A stretch of DNA of 64,000 nt from Haliotis asinina (lineage: Eukaryota > Mollusca > Gastropoda > Lepetellida > Haliotidae): positions 34,401,001 through 34,465,000 of the forward strand of contig NC_090291.1 of assembly GCF_037392515.1 (NCBI RefSeq), in the 5' to 3' direction. Numbering within the stretch: the stretch's first letter is position 1; each line of letters starts with the position of its first letter. The position numbers and the translations under genes are program-made. The notes below the pieces were generated by a model, which saw nothing but the letters and a program-made list of their open reading frames with translations, was not told where the DNA came from and did not search any database. This document shows, piece after piece, positions 10,863 through 21,089 of this stretch.

Positions 10863-11802
10863 CTGAGCAAAATTAATACAGTCAAATTGGCTCTTTGTGA
10901 GCTTCGGAACGGCAACGGGGGAAAAGAGTAAAAACGTTTCACCAAAAACTAACACGTAAGGGGCAAATACAGCTTTTTGAGAAAGGGTGGTTGCACAGTT
11001 CATTTGCACCCGCTTTCACTAGAGTTTCAATTAGTGAACTTTCAGGACAACAGGTGGGTCCGCATGGTAACCCCATCCTAACAGTTCATAAGATAATGAA
11101 ATAAATAAAAATGACAAATAAAAGAATAACATAAAAAACAATGAATACACAAACATTAATTGGTGAAACAAATCTATAAATAGTATCATATAAACTAAAA
11201 GTCTGGGATAGAATTGTCAGCATGGGGCGAATCGCTGGTATTCACATCGTGGGGCCACGAGTTACTGAATCTGGCAACTAGACTGTCAACTGAAATTTAC
11301 AATACAATTTTTATGTGTTAACAATATTGAACAGTTGTTTTGCACATAGTTAATTTTATAGTTCTGAACAATATCTACGGGTGCTACACTTTTGGACAAG
11401 GAAACCCTTTTTAAAACACATTAAAAAATGATCAAACGTAACAGACTGATATTAACAGAGTCATTTTACCTTCAGAAGGCAGGAAATTGCACCTGGGAGA
11501 ATCTAATTTTAAAACATTCTGGGGCCGGACCCCCTAGATCCTCGGCCGTTTTGAGGCCTCGAACGTGCTGAAGATCAAGTCTAATCCGTATGTTTTCCTT
11601 TACTAATTTGAGGAAAACAAATATAGCAGAGTTGCCTCCCCTGTATTGTCGACGCTGTGTCCATGAATTTGACATTTTTCTGACAGTTCGTTAATTTCTG
11701 TAGGGTTTACGAAATTCAGCTTCTTATTGGAACGCAGTTATACTTTTTAAGGGTACCAAGCATGTCACGTGGTTTGTGAAACATGGAATAAACATGGCTC
11801 AC

Positions 11803-11898
11803 CTGTGACGGAATCTAAAGCTGGGTGAACTTAGTTTGACAACACGCCTCCCGCTCCGGCTGTACGACTGGGTCTCTGACCTACATACAAACGTCAGT
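11803..11898 (-). other. Probable non-coding first exon of gene A, copy 1
   Basis: On the minus strand a conserved block runs from CGTTTGTATGTAGGTCAGAG to a donor CACAG|GTGAGC at 11803. It contains only an ATG followed at once by TAG. The same block with an intact donor recurs at 14001 and 2942. Position and strand fit a 5'UTR exon for gene A. The 5' end is not defined. Confidence 0.45.
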
Positions 11899-12009
11899 GT
11901 CCTTTTGAACTCGCGTGTAGCCAACCCATTCAGGACAAATCACCGTATCAAAGAGAGTATAGAGACGTCAGGGTATGTCAGTCAGGGCACTCACATTCAG
12001 AGGTGAAGG

Positions 12010-12152
12010 GTCTGTTGGATAGCCAAATTGTTAATGTGTTCGCTCATCACGCCGAAGACCTGGGTTCGATTCCCCATATGGGTTCAATGTGTGAAGCTCA
12101 GTACTGGTTGCTGGAATATTGCGAAAAGCGGATTAAACCTAAACTCACTCAG
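12010..12152 (+). mobile_element. SINE-A copy (tRNA-derived head), in copy 1
   Basis: The degenerate A box GGATAGCCAAATTG is followed by a perfect B box, GGTTCGATTCC, then ATTGCGAAAAGCGGATTAAA and an ACTC tail. Its partner in the duplication is at 14205. Confidence 0.8.
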
Positions 12153-12719
12153 AGTTATTGGCTAAACGTAATTCAAAATGATACTGCAGGGATACGTCTA
12201 CAACGAACGTAAAGGGGCCACTAAAGTTAGTCTATCTGAACCGTACCTCGTAAAATGCCAAATGAGTAGTTCGTAATATCCATCGTCCTGTTCATTACAA
12301 ACGTATTTGTACTGTCCTTTGTTTGATACTGTTTGGCAGATTAGATCCGTATGCATTAAAGAATTTGAACTGATGGGAAACATTACGTACCGTACTGCTT
12401 AAAATAATAATAAAAACAAAAAACAAAAACAAACAAACAAAAACAAAACATTATTCGTCGTTCCACTTCTTTTGCTCACAGTTATGCCATCATGAAAAAG
12501 ATGGGTGAGAGAATATTCCACCTCGATAGGGTCGGTGGGGTAACCCAGCAGTCAAATGATTTGCTCGACCCGCCAATGGATACGCATGTTTTTGATAAGT
12601 AATTTTATGTAAGTACATTGATATATGCGTGTAGTGCTTGGTTGAATAGCACCGACATCGTTGTTGAAAAGAAAAGACGGTCTAAAGATAAAAACAAGAA
12701 AGACCCCTTTCCCCATCAA

Positions 12720-12790
12720 TAGCAGGGGTAGCTAAGATACATAACGGTTCATGTTAGTGAACCCAATGTATCTTACCTATAGTAGGGGCA
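12720..12790. repeat. Imperfect palindrome related to 2461-2526
   Basis: CTAAGATACATAACGGTTCA faces GTGAACCCAATGTATCTTA. The core matches the perfect palindrome at 2461, and AGCAGGGG/AGTAGGGG flank it. Confidence 0.65.
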
Positions 12791-13065
12791 AATTCTGAGG
12801 CCATTCTAAACACTGTCACCATAGCAACACAACCGAGTAATACATTTGTACCACAATGTTGCAAATAGGGAGCTGTCCTCAGCGATTGTTAATCAATCTA
12901 TTTGTGTACATCATGATCAAAGTATTGATACAGCACTGTTTGAGTGCCATGTACACAAAGGTAATAAGGAGTTTTAACAGTAGAAGTTTCTAAAATATTC
13001 ATTTCTTCGCCGATTTCGTTCAAATTTGCAATATAAGTTAATCATAACATATTAAAACAACACAC

Positions 13066-13126
13066 AATTGCAAAAGTCTAGATTTTTATTTAAAAATATA
13101 TTGTACAAACAGAGATTCGAACCGCT
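13066..13126. repeat. Block shared with 10297-10357
   Basis: TGCAAAAGTCTAGATTTTTA and AGAGATTCGAAC match the block at 10297. Between this block and the start of duplication copy 2 only about 130 bp remain. The equivalent interval in copy 1 is about 725 bp and contains the Cys-knuckle exon of gene A. Confidence 0.6.
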
Positions 13127-14000
13127 TTGGCCATATACCCTCACCGCAGTCCTGAAATCCACACCTCAATTAATGACGCAAAGACATTAGCAGCCCATCT
13201 AACAGATGATCTGTATCAGAATGGTATACCGAAATACATACGATTACAAAAATCATCAGTTCATAAGATAATGAATCCAGACAATTCAAGAATAACATTC
13301 AAAACAATGAATACACGATTCACAAACAAACATTAATTGGTGAAAAAATCTGTAAATAGTATCATATAAACTAAAAGTCTAGGATAGAATTGTCAGCATT
13401 GGGCGAATTGCTGGTATTCACATCGCGAGGCCACGACAACTAGACTGTCAACTGAATTTTATAACAACTATTGTATGTTAACAATACTAAAAAAACAGTT
13501 TTATTGCATAGCTGTATATGCAGATATGTCTAAACACATTTACATAGCTAATTTTATAGCTCGGAACATTATCCACGTATGCTACACTTTGGCACATAGA
13601 AACTATTTTTAAAACACATGAAAAAATGGTCAAACGTAACAGACTGATATTAACAGAGTCATTTTACCTTCAGAAGGCAGGAAATTGCACCTGGGAGAAT
13701 CTAATTTTAAAACATTCTGGGGCCGGACCCCCTAGATCCTCGGCCGTTTTGAGGCCTCGAACGTGCTGAAGATCAAGTCTAATCCGTATGTTTTCCTTTC
13801 CTGATTAGGGGAAAACAAATATAGCAGAGTTGCCTCCCCTGCGTTGTCGACGCTGTGTCCATGAATTTGACATTTTTCTGACAGTTGCTTAATTTCTATA
13901 GGGGTTACGAAATTCAGCTTCATACCGGAACGCAGTTGTGCTTTTTAAGGATACCAAGCATGTCACGTAGTTTGTGAAACATGGAATAAACATGCCTTAC

Positions 14001-14090
14001 CTGTGACGGAATCTAAAGCTGGGTAGACTTGAACAACACGTCTTCCGCTAACGGCTGAACGACTGGGTCTTTGACCTACATACAAACGTC
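14001..14090 (-). other. Probable non-coding first exon, copy 2
   Basis: Minus strand, donor CACAG|GTAAGG at 14001, with the block CTACATACAAACG at the far end. It lies upstream of gene A and copy 1 on the same strand, so it could serve as an alternative first exon and promoter for gene A. This is inferred from homology and the kept donor. Confidence 0.4.
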
Positions 14091-14204
14091 AGTATTCTTG
14101 TGTGCTATTGAGCTCTCGTGTAGGCAATCCATTCAGCCCCCAATTGCCATATCAGTGAGAGTATAGATATGTCAGGGTATATCAGCCAGGGCACTCACAT
14201 TCAG

Positions 14205-14362
14205 AGTTGAGGGGGGCTGTGGGATAGCCGAATTGTTGAGGTGATCGCTCATCACGCCGAATACCTGGGTTCGATTCCCCATATGGGTTCAATGTGTGAA
14301 GCTCAGTACTGGTTGCTAGAATATTGCGAAAAGCGGATTAAACCTAAACTCAATCAGAGTTA
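14205..14362 (+). mobile_element. SINE-A copy, in duplication copy 2
   Basis: The same insertion as at 12010: B box GGTTCGATTCC and GAAAAGCGGATTAAACC. It was therefore present before the duplication. Confidence 0.8.
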
Positions 14363-14727
14363 TTGGCAAAACGTAATTCAAAATGATACTGCAGGGATAC
14401 GTCTATAACGAACGTAAAGGGGCCAGTAAAGTTATAGTCTGTCTGAACCGTAGCTCGTAAAATGCCAAATGAGTAGTTCGTAATATCCATCATCCTGTTC
14501 ATTACAAACGTATTTCTACTGTCCTTTGTTTTATACTGTTTTGGCAGATTAGATCCGTATGCATTAAAGAATTTGAACTGATGGGAAACATTAAGTACCG
14601 TACTGCTTACAAAATATAAACAACAACAACAGCAACAACAGCAACAACAACAACAAGAAAACATCATTCCTCGTTCCACTTCTTTTGTTCAGAGTTATAC
14701 CATCGTAAAATTAATGGGTGAGAGACA

Positions 14728-15423
14728 CAACACGGAAGGCAAGAACTCGTGGCTGGCCAGGCCTACATGACGCGCCATAAAATATCGTAGAATTGGGGTG
14801 TGGCTTGTCCATAAGTGCACTCAGTACAGAGTACCATATTTACATAAAGATACAAAAATTACGCATAATTTCTTTAGCTTATGAGCTTATGTTCCGTTAA
14901 CTTACAATAGTCCTTTAAACATGTTTTGAATTGTCGTGAATCAAGAAGAATCAACAGAAATTTATTTTCCAAAATTCGAACCGCATTCGGGAGAGAATGT
15001 CAAAATAAACGTTAATTTCAAACTGTTAAGAATGCCTAACTGGCGACTTCCAAATGCTATCTGACGTTTGAATAAAAGTGGGACACGTTTTCATGTTATT
15101 CGGGGTGAATTCGAGGTACGGGGTGCATTCGAGCTGTATTCCAGATGCAGTCGAACTATTCCGATATTTTTGAAGAATATTCCTCCTGAACTCCAGCAGC
15201 AATTGGAATGCTTAGAATGTGAAAAGAATACACTTCAAATGCCGTTCGATGTTTTTCAACTTCGATTGTACCTCGAAACTGTTCACTCGAAAGGTTTCAA
15301 TGCATTCGGAATACAGTTTTAGAATGCTCTTAGAATTTCCACCAACCTCGAGAAATTTTCATTCCGACAGCATTCCGGATCCTCCTGGCTCAAGTGTAAG
15401 GTGGTATATCCGACACTTCTTGT
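14728..15423. other. Non-coding, ATTCGA/ATTCGG-rich stretch
   Basis: From about 15085 to 15385 the motifs GCATTCGA, ATTCGGAATA and CATTCCGGATCC recur on both strands, suggesting a decayed repetitive element. An 84-codon frame at 15068-15322 is open but carries no motif I know. No Cys-knuckle exon for gene B is present here. Confidence 0.35.
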
Positions 15424-15580
15424 AAGAGGCAACTAACTGGATCGGATGGTCAGGCTCACTGACTTGGTTGATGAATATCATGTACATTTAAGTAGATCGA
15501 TGGTTGTTATATCAATAAATGGTTTGTCTGATCCAGATTCAGTTTACAGGTAATCGTAAAACTGAAATATGTGCGCCACT
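15424..15580 (+). mobile_element. Degenerate SINE-B copy
   Basis: AAGAGGCAACTAACTGGATC, GGTCAGGCTCACTGACTTGG and GATCCAGATTCAGTTTACAG match the body of the family. The tail is decayed. Confidence 0.6.
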
Positions 15581-15603
15581 AAGGAGGATACCAAAAACGT
15601 CAT

Positions 15604-15766
15604 GAGGTGGTGTAGTAGCCGTGGTTAAAGTGTTCACCCGTGTCACCCGAGATCGATTCCCCACAATGTTGCATCAGCGTTACAATGTGTGAAGCTCATT
15701 TATGGTATCTTCAGCCGTGATATTGCTGGACGATAGCTAAAAACGGCTCAAACCCAACCTTACATT
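15604..15766 (+). mobile_element. Degenerate SINE-A copy
   Basis: It has A-box-like TAGCCGTGGTTAAAG, B-box-like GAGATCGATTCC, then CGTGATATTGCTGGA and AACGGCTCAAACCC. Confidence 0.65.
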
Positions 15767-16039
15767 TTATACATGGAGAGGCTGAATTTCATAAGGAGCA
15801 ACATAACTTCACACCGACTGAAAAATAAAATAGTTGGTCACGAGTTGACCGGATATTTACTGACATTGCTGATTGTGGGTAATGCTGGCATAAGTCATAG
15901 AGGCCGTAAGTACGTGCGAGATTCTAACAACAGTTTATAGATGTCGTTTTCAACAGCGTTCCTTTACAACATCGAATCAGAAAGCAGCGTTAAAGCGTAT
16001 TACGTTTTTATCGATGACTAACTGCCTGATAGATAACCA

Positions 16040-16200
16040 CTGCACTGGTTATATCCGTGCTCTCCGTTCGAGGCCACTAACGCGACTCGTTTGTCATCAT
16101 ATCCTTATTGCGTTGACTGATACTTGTGATGTCGAGCAATGATCCAGACTCAGCTATAAACAGATCGCCGTCTTACAACTGAAATATTTGCGACTGGAGA
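16040..16200 (+). mobile_element. Decayed SINE-B remnant
   Basis: ATGATCCAGACTCAGC, ACAGATCGCCGTCTTAC and TGAAATATTTGCGACTGGAG resemble the 3' half of SINE-B. Confidence 0.4.
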
Positions 16201-16481
16201 GCAACCTAACCAAACAGTACAGTTGATTCAAGTCTGATCAATAACGACTACACTGGATAAATATACAGGTGGATAGATAGGTAGAATTTTTGTAAACAAG
16301 GATCCAACTTGAAGTTACGTATTTTATATATAGAAGTAAATGAGTACACTGTGAGGTGAGCTACTGCCCTCCAAACGCCTCCAAGGAACTTCAGTTGTAT
16401 GCTCACCAGGGAGCAGGGACTATGAGAAAGAGTGCACTTTGATCTGCTCATCCGGGCTGTAAATATCCTTTCTGTTTCAGC

Positions 16482-16752
16482 ACATCGTTGTATAACTGTG
16501 GCAGAGCACCGAGGACTACTTACTCTAAAGGATCCACTTGTGCGTTCTCCCTGCTGAACCTCTTGCCCTATGCATACCATCTATCACCGAGCAACACTGA
16601 CAGCAATGTGGTGATGGGTGCCAGACCCCGCCAGCGAGTGCAAGGTTCAGACCCTAAGACAAGATGTTATGCATGTAATCGAAATTACCCAGCTCATTCA
16701 ATCAAAGCTAATAGATCACTCTGGCGGCATGGGTTTGTCAAACGTTACAGGT
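16482..16752 (+). other. Possible exon, function unknown
   Basis: An open block is bounded by an acceptor-like TTTCTGTTTCAG and a donor-like AAACGTTACAG|GTAACT. The open frame encodes about 88 residues, including CYACNRNYPAHS. It lies upstream of gene B, but its end phase does not fit the phase-0 start of the gene B exon at 17433. Its Cys residues do not follow the knuckle pattern of A, C and D. It may be a chance frame or an exon of something else. Confidence 0.25.
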
Positions 16753-17017
16753 AACTGCGGGAACAGTATCGAGACTGATAACAAGTGCTTCCAGTGACTC
16801 TAGGTCGCAACCAGAAACACACCCCTCTAAAGAGTCCTAACGCTGGAGAGACTTCCGAAAACCATACAAAAAACACACGAAGGACAACATAAAGATACAG
16901 AGCTATCAACGGAGACAGGGCAGTTCTTAACTGGTAAACAAGACAAATACCATAACGATGGCAAAACCAAACCATTTACCCTTGATTGACGTAAGTAATA
17001 CGAATGAGGTAGATGTT

Positions 17018-17395
17018 GTTTTACGCCGCCTTAGACATATCGCAGTGATATCAGGCCGACACGGGCTTCACATATTGTACCCATATGTGTGATCGAGCAT
17101 TGCTCCGTCCTCAAGTGATAGATATGCTTCCAAATTAATATTGGTGAATAGCCATTACGTATTTTCATTACTTCGTAAACTGATCATAAACACGTTACCA
17201 TTTCTAAAATGTACATGGGTACAATGTGTGAACCCCGTATCTGGTGTCCCTCGCCGTGATGTTGCTATAACTCACTCACTCACTCACTCGCCCATGTCGT
17301 GAAGCTTGATTACATGTATGGATTAAAATTTACACACCTCTTACGAGAAATAAGGGTTACTGAAGATCAATTCTAATCCGGATCTTCACTGGTAT
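17018..17395. mobile_element. SINE fragments upstream of gene B
   Basis: 17018-17110 is a minus-strand SINE-A piece (GTTTTACGCCGCC, then TTGTACCCATATGTG). 17211-17292 is a plus-strand SINE-A 3' piece ending in CTCACTCACTCACTC. 17341-17395 is a minus-strand SINE-B head (CTGAAGATCAATTC, then CCGGATCTTCAC). They end about 40 bp before the gene B acceptor. Confidence 0.6.
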
Positions 17396-17432
17396 ATATG
17401 AATGATAGATAAAATACTGCACTTATTTCCAG

Positions 17433-20400
17433 ATTAAACCATGCAAGCTGTTGCATAGAGGCCATGTACCGTACTCAGTCGTTGCCCGGACAAAGCGCAG
17501 GCCTAGTGGAGTGTACAAGGTTGCCTACATGTGGGAGACTGTCTATGTCGGTTCATCCAGCAACGTCATCAAGGACCTTCGGAAACAGTTCAGTGGTAAT
17601 GGCAAGCTGGACTTAATCGAATTCTTGCTGAATCTCACCAAGAAGGAACTTGAGATGGTATCCGTGTACTGGCTGGACGAAGCGATACATGTCCACAGCT
17701 GTGGTAAATCCTACCTGGAATGTATTACAGATCTACAAGGAAGGAAACCAAAGTTTAACGACATACAACCGATTCTCTGCTCCATGTCAGCTGCCAGCGT
17801 TGTCAGTACTGACTCCCAAACCTTGAAACATGGAAAAGGACAATCACAGGATGATGTATCTATCCGACCTAGCAACGCTACAGAAGAGCCAAAGACGATT
17901 GTCCAAAGGAGACTGGGATCGGCAGATAAACGTACTTCACCTGGATTCAGTGTAACGTCGAGGAAGAGACCTGCGGAAGAGGATGGAGAGAGATCGCAAT
18001 TTCATACCGATCAAAAGAAAATTAAGACTGGTCAACTTGCAGAACAACCAATGAATCGTCCTTTGACAACGAACCCCGAGTACACTGCTGTGACTGGTCA
18101 ACATGCAGTACAACCAATGCATCGTCCTTTGACAACGAAGCCCGAGTACACTGCTATGACTGGTCAACATGCAGAACAACCAATGCATCGTCCTTTGACA
18201 ACGAAGCCCGAGTACACTGCTGTGACTGGTCAACATGCAGAACAACCAGTGCATCGTCCTTTGACAACGAAGCCCGAGTACACTGCTGTGACTGGTCAAC
18301 ATGCAGAACAACCAGTGCATCGTCCTTTGACAACGAAGCCCGAGTACACTGCTGTGACTGGTCAACATGCAGAACAACCAATGCATCGTCCTTTGACAAC
18401 GAAGCCCGAGTACACTGCTGTGACTGGTCAACATGCAGAACAACCAATGCATCGTCCTTTGACAACGAAGCCCGAGTACACTGCTGTGACTGGTCAACAT
18501 GCAGTACAACCAGTGCATCGTCCTTTGACAACGAAGCCCGAGTACACTGCTGTGACTGGTCAACATGCAGAACAACCAATGCATCGTCCTTTGACAACGA
18601 ACCCCGAGTACACTGCTGTGACTGGTCAACATGCAGTACAACCAATGCATCGTCCTTTGACAACGAAGCCCGAGTACACTGCTATGACTGGTCAACATGC
18701 AGTACAACCAATGCATCGTCCTTTGACAACGAAGCCCGAGTACACTGCTATGACTGGTCAACATGCAGAACAACCAATGCATCGTCCTTTGACAACGAAC
18801 CCCGAGTACACTGCTGTGACTGGTCAACATGCAGTACAACCAATGCATCGTCCTTTGACAACGAAGCCCGAGTACACTGCTATGACTGGTCAACATGCAG
18901 AACAACCAATGCATCGTCCTTTGACAACGAACCCCGAGTACACTGCTGTGACTGGTCAACATGCAGTACAACCAATGCATCGTCCTTTGACAACGAACCC
19001 TGAGGACACTCCTGTCTGCCGAAGTCAAACAGCAAACTTACACTTTTCTGCCACAATGCTCAGTACAAATGTGACCTTAAAGATGCAGAGCATGGAAACG
19101 CCCAAGATGTTGCTGAACAACATCCCAAGAAGACCAGTCATATCAAAGTTATCGTACAAGCAAAGATCTCAGTCACAGGGAGGAGCTACTGTTGACATGT
19201 CTTTGAACCATGAAAATCTCACGACCCAGGCGTTACTTCAACAATTCTGTATTTCTCCAAGATCACCTGAGTTTGAAGAGAGAATCCAACGTGATAAAAC
19301 TGGATACATCGCTGGACGCTCAGAGATTAGGAAGGATAACTGTGGCAATATCCCAATTTCAACTATCACCAAAGGGAGTCAGCCTGTGTGTCCTACCACT
19401 TCACATTTTGACAAGGAGTCCCAAAAGGGGCTACAACCACATGTAGTGGGAGATAAATGCGAATCAACCAAAGAAAAAACATTTAGAGATCGCCCAAATG
19501 CTTCCCAGAGACATTCACTGGAAAAATATCCTCGTTTCCAAACATCCTCGGGAGGAAATGAACAAACACACACCGTCAGCTCTACACAGTCTCAGTCTAC
19601 ACATGCAGGGATAACACCTAGCCATGAGTTTAAGCCCTCAAACAAGGATCCAGGACAAAACGAACTGTCAAATCAAGAAAACAAGGTATCAGCACCATGT
19701 GCTTCTAGTGGAAATGACCCTGAAGGGAATATACAAATTCCTCCATTTTCTTCGACATCGGTTTCAGGTTTGGCTGAAGCAGTTCGTCTGTTCATGCCCG
19801 ATGCTGTACCTGAACCAGAAACACATGCAACAAGGTCATGCACCGGTATCCCCATAGGAGATAGCTCCAAACTGTTGGAGAGAATCTTAAAAGCTGCACC
19901 AGTGAAACCGAGCTCCCCTTGCCGGATAAAAACCCCTAGTGGAAGACGCAAAACAATGAATGAGACAACATCTTCGTCTTACAAAGGTCCAGATGCCAAT
20001 ATTGTGAGAATGCTGGTTTGTGATCCCCTCGTCTCCAGTACTCAGACATGTAAATCAAATCAGAGCCCTCAGACAAAGGTTCCAAACAAAGCTGCTGAAG
20101 AACCTCATTCAGAGACAAAGGTTCCAAACAAAGATATTGAAGAGCCTCATTCACAGACAAGGGTTCCAAACAAACCATCTGGAGAGCCACATTTACAGCC
20201 CATTGTCTCCAGTACTCAGACATGTCTTTCAAACCAGACCTCCCTGGCTGAAGTTCCAAACAAAGCTGCTGGCGGGCCACGTTCACAGACAAAAGTTGCT
20301 AACATAGCATGTGGAGAGCCATGTTCACAGAAAAAAGTTCCAATCAAAGATCCTGGAAGGTCAAGGTTGCAGCCAAAAGTTCCAAACATGACATGTAGAG

Positions 20401-21089
20401 AGCCACGTTTACAGACGATAGCTCCAAACATGGTACGTGGAGAACCACGTTCGCAAACAAAAGTTCCAAACAAGGATCCTGGAGAGACACGTACACAACC
20501 AAAAGTTCCAAACGTAGCATGTGGGAAGCCAAATTCACTGCCAAAAGTTCCAAGCATAGTATGTAGAGAGCCACGTTCACAGTCGAAAGCTCCAAACATA
20601 GCATGTGGAGAGTCGCGTTCAAAAACAAAAGTTCCAAGCAAGGATCCTGGAGAGTCACGTACACAGCCAAAAGTTCCAAACAAGGCATGTGCAGAGCCAC
20701 GTTCAAAAACAAAAGTTCCAAACAAGGCATGTGCAGAGCCACGTTCAAAAACAAAAGTTCCAAACAAGGCATGTGCAGAGCCACGTTCAAAAACAAAAGT
20801 TCCAAACAAGGCATGTGCAGAGTCACGTTCAAAAACAAAAGTTCCAAACAAGGCATGTGCAGAGCCACGTTCAAAAACAAAAGTTCCAAACAAGGCATGT
20901 GGAGAGTCGCGTTCACAGACAAAAGTTCCATGCAAAGATCCTGGAGAGCGACGAACAATCAGGACACAATCATTGCCGAAGAAAGACTCGGATACAGTGG
21001 AAGGAGCTGGTGTATTTTCCGTGATCAAGACCATTGGTTCCAAAGTGTTTACGATGATGAACCCATTTGCCTCAAACGGTGGTCAGTAA
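17433..21089 (+). CDS. Gene B: GIY-YIG-like protein with two coding minisatellites
   Basis: A single large terminal exon (1218 codons plus stop) opened by acceptor ACTTATTTCCAG|ATTAAACC in phase 0, as in A, C and D. It begins IKPCKLLHRGHVPYS. Residues about 28-110 form the GIY-YIG-like domain: GVYKVAYMWETVYVGSSSN, an Arg in DLRKQF, then VHSCGKSYLECITDLQGRKP with a final FN. Of the four paralogs it keeps the most nuclease-like residues (both Tyr, a candidate Arg, Glu and Asn). Basic clusters (SRKRPAEEDGER, DQKKIK) suggest nuclear import. Then come 15 repeats of 22 aa (18027-19016), a Ser/Thr-rich stretch, and 20 repeats of 14 aa (about 20065-20952). It ends TMMNPFASNGGQ. The upstream exon with the start codon was not found, and no Cys-knuckle exon is visible between 14.7 and 17.4 kb. 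The tail resembles no known domain. Confidence 0.8.
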   Translation: MKPCKLLHRGHVPYSVVARTKRRPSGVYKVAYMWETVYVGSSSNVIKDLRKQFSGNGKLDLIEFLLNLTKKELEMVSVYWLDEAIHVHSCGKSYLECITDLQGRKPKFNDIQPILCSMSAASVVSTDSQTLKHGKGQSQDDVSIRPSNATEEPKTIVQRRLGSADKRTSPGFSVTSRKRPAEEDGERSQFHTDQKKIKTGQLAEQPMNRPLTTNPEYTAVTGQHAVQPMHRPLTTKPEYTAMTGQHAEQPMHRPLTTKPEYTAVTGQHAEQPVHRPLTTKPEYTAVTGQHAEQPVHRPLTTKPEYTAVTGQHAEQPMHRPLTTKPEYTAVTGQHAEQPMHRPLTTKPEYTAVTGQHAVQPVHRPLTTKPEYTAVTGQHAEQPMHRPLTTNPEYTAVTGQHAVQPMHRPLTTKPEYTAMTGQHAVQPMHRPLTTKPEYTAMTGQHAEQPMHRPLTTNPEYTAVTGQHAVQPMHRPLTTKPEYTAMTGQHAEQPMHRPLTTNPEYTAVTGQHAVQPMHRPLTTNPEDTPVCRSQTANLHFSATMLSTNVTLKMQSMETPKMLLNNIPRRPVISKLSYKQRSQSQGGATVDMSLNHENLTTQALLQQFCISPRSPEFEERIQRDKTGYIAGRSEIRKDNCGNIPISTITKGSQPVCPTTSHFDKESQKGLQPHVVGDKCESTKEKTFRDRPNASQRHSLEKYPRFQTSSGGNEQTHTVSSTQSQSTHAGITPSHEFKPSNKDPGQNELSNQENKVSAPCASSGNDPEGNIQIPPFSSTSVSGLAEAVRLFMPDAVPEPETHATRSCTGIPIGDSSKLLERILKAAPVKPSSPCRIKTPSGRRKTMNETTSSSYKGPDANIVRMLVCDPLVSSTQTCKSNQSPQTKVPNKAAEEPHSETKVPNKDIEEPHSQTRVPNKPSGEPHLQPIVSSTQTCLSNQTSLAEVPNKAAGGPRSQTKVANIACGEPCSQKKVPIKDPGRSRLQPKVPNMTCREPRLQTIAPNMVRGEPRSQTKVPNKDPGETRTQPKVPNVACGKPNSLPKVPSIVCREPRSQSKAPNIACGESRSKTKVPSKDPGESRTQPKVPNKACAEPRSKTKVPNKACAEPRSKTKVPNKACAEPRSKTKVPNKACAESRSKTKVPNKACAEPRSKTKVPNKACGESRSQTKVPCKDPGERRTIRTQSLPKKDSDTVEGAGVFSVIKTIGSKVFTMMNPFASNGGQ
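18027..19016 (+). repeat. Coding minisatellite: 15 units of 66 bp
   Basis: Each unit encodes 22 residues of the form TGQHAEQPMHRPLTTKPEY-TAV. Variation is confined to a few sites (E/V, M/V, K/N, V/M), and the first and last units are most diverged, as expected for unequal exchange inside the array. The opposite strand is open for 363 codons only because the unit is a multiple of three. Confidence 0.95.
20065..20952 (+). repeat. Coding minisatellite: about 20 units of 42 bp
   Basis: Units encode 14 residues, typically SKTKVPNKACAEPR, with variants such as SQTKVPNKDPGETR. A non-repeat insert (SSTQTC region) splits three leading units from seventeen that follow. Units near 20690-20900 are almost identical and therefore recent. 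The array is highly basic. Confidence 0.9.

Larger units (their letters stand above)
11084..12513. repeat. Segmental duplication, copy 1
   Basis: This 1.43-kb block is repeated in the same orientation at 13259-14727, with substitutions and small indels. Shared landmarks are TATCATATAAACTAAAAGTC, TTTTACCTTCAGAAGGCAGG, the probable first exon, a SINE-A copy and the final TTCCACTTCTTTTG block. An A-rich stretch near 12400-12450 differs from the AAC/AGC microsatellite of copy 2. Confidence 0.9.
13259..14727. repeat. Segmental duplication, copy 2
   Basis: Direct repeat of 11084-12513. It keeps the probable first exon and the SINE-A copy but lacks the gene A Cys exon next to it. An AAC/AGC microsatellite at 14623-14657 replaces the A-rich stretch of copy 1. 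Confidence 0.9.

Noticed and set aside
14350-14679. Minus-strand frame with 12 Cys in a row
   Set aside because: The Cys run is the translation of an AAC/AGC microsatellite in another frame. It does not match the knuckle spacing.
16248-16975. Minus-strand frames around 16.2-17.0 kb as coding
   Set aside because: Overlapping frames without motifs. Only the plus-strand block at 16482-16752 has splice-like borders, and even that is weak.
17937-19028. 363-codon open frame on the minus strand across the 66-bp array
   Set aside because: The unit is a multiple of three, so any stop-free antisense frame stays open through all units. It is a shadow of gene B.
20216-21043. Long minus-strand frames across the 42-bp array
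   Set aside because: Same cause: repeat periodicity. The plus-strand frame continues beyond the array into ordinary protein sequence.
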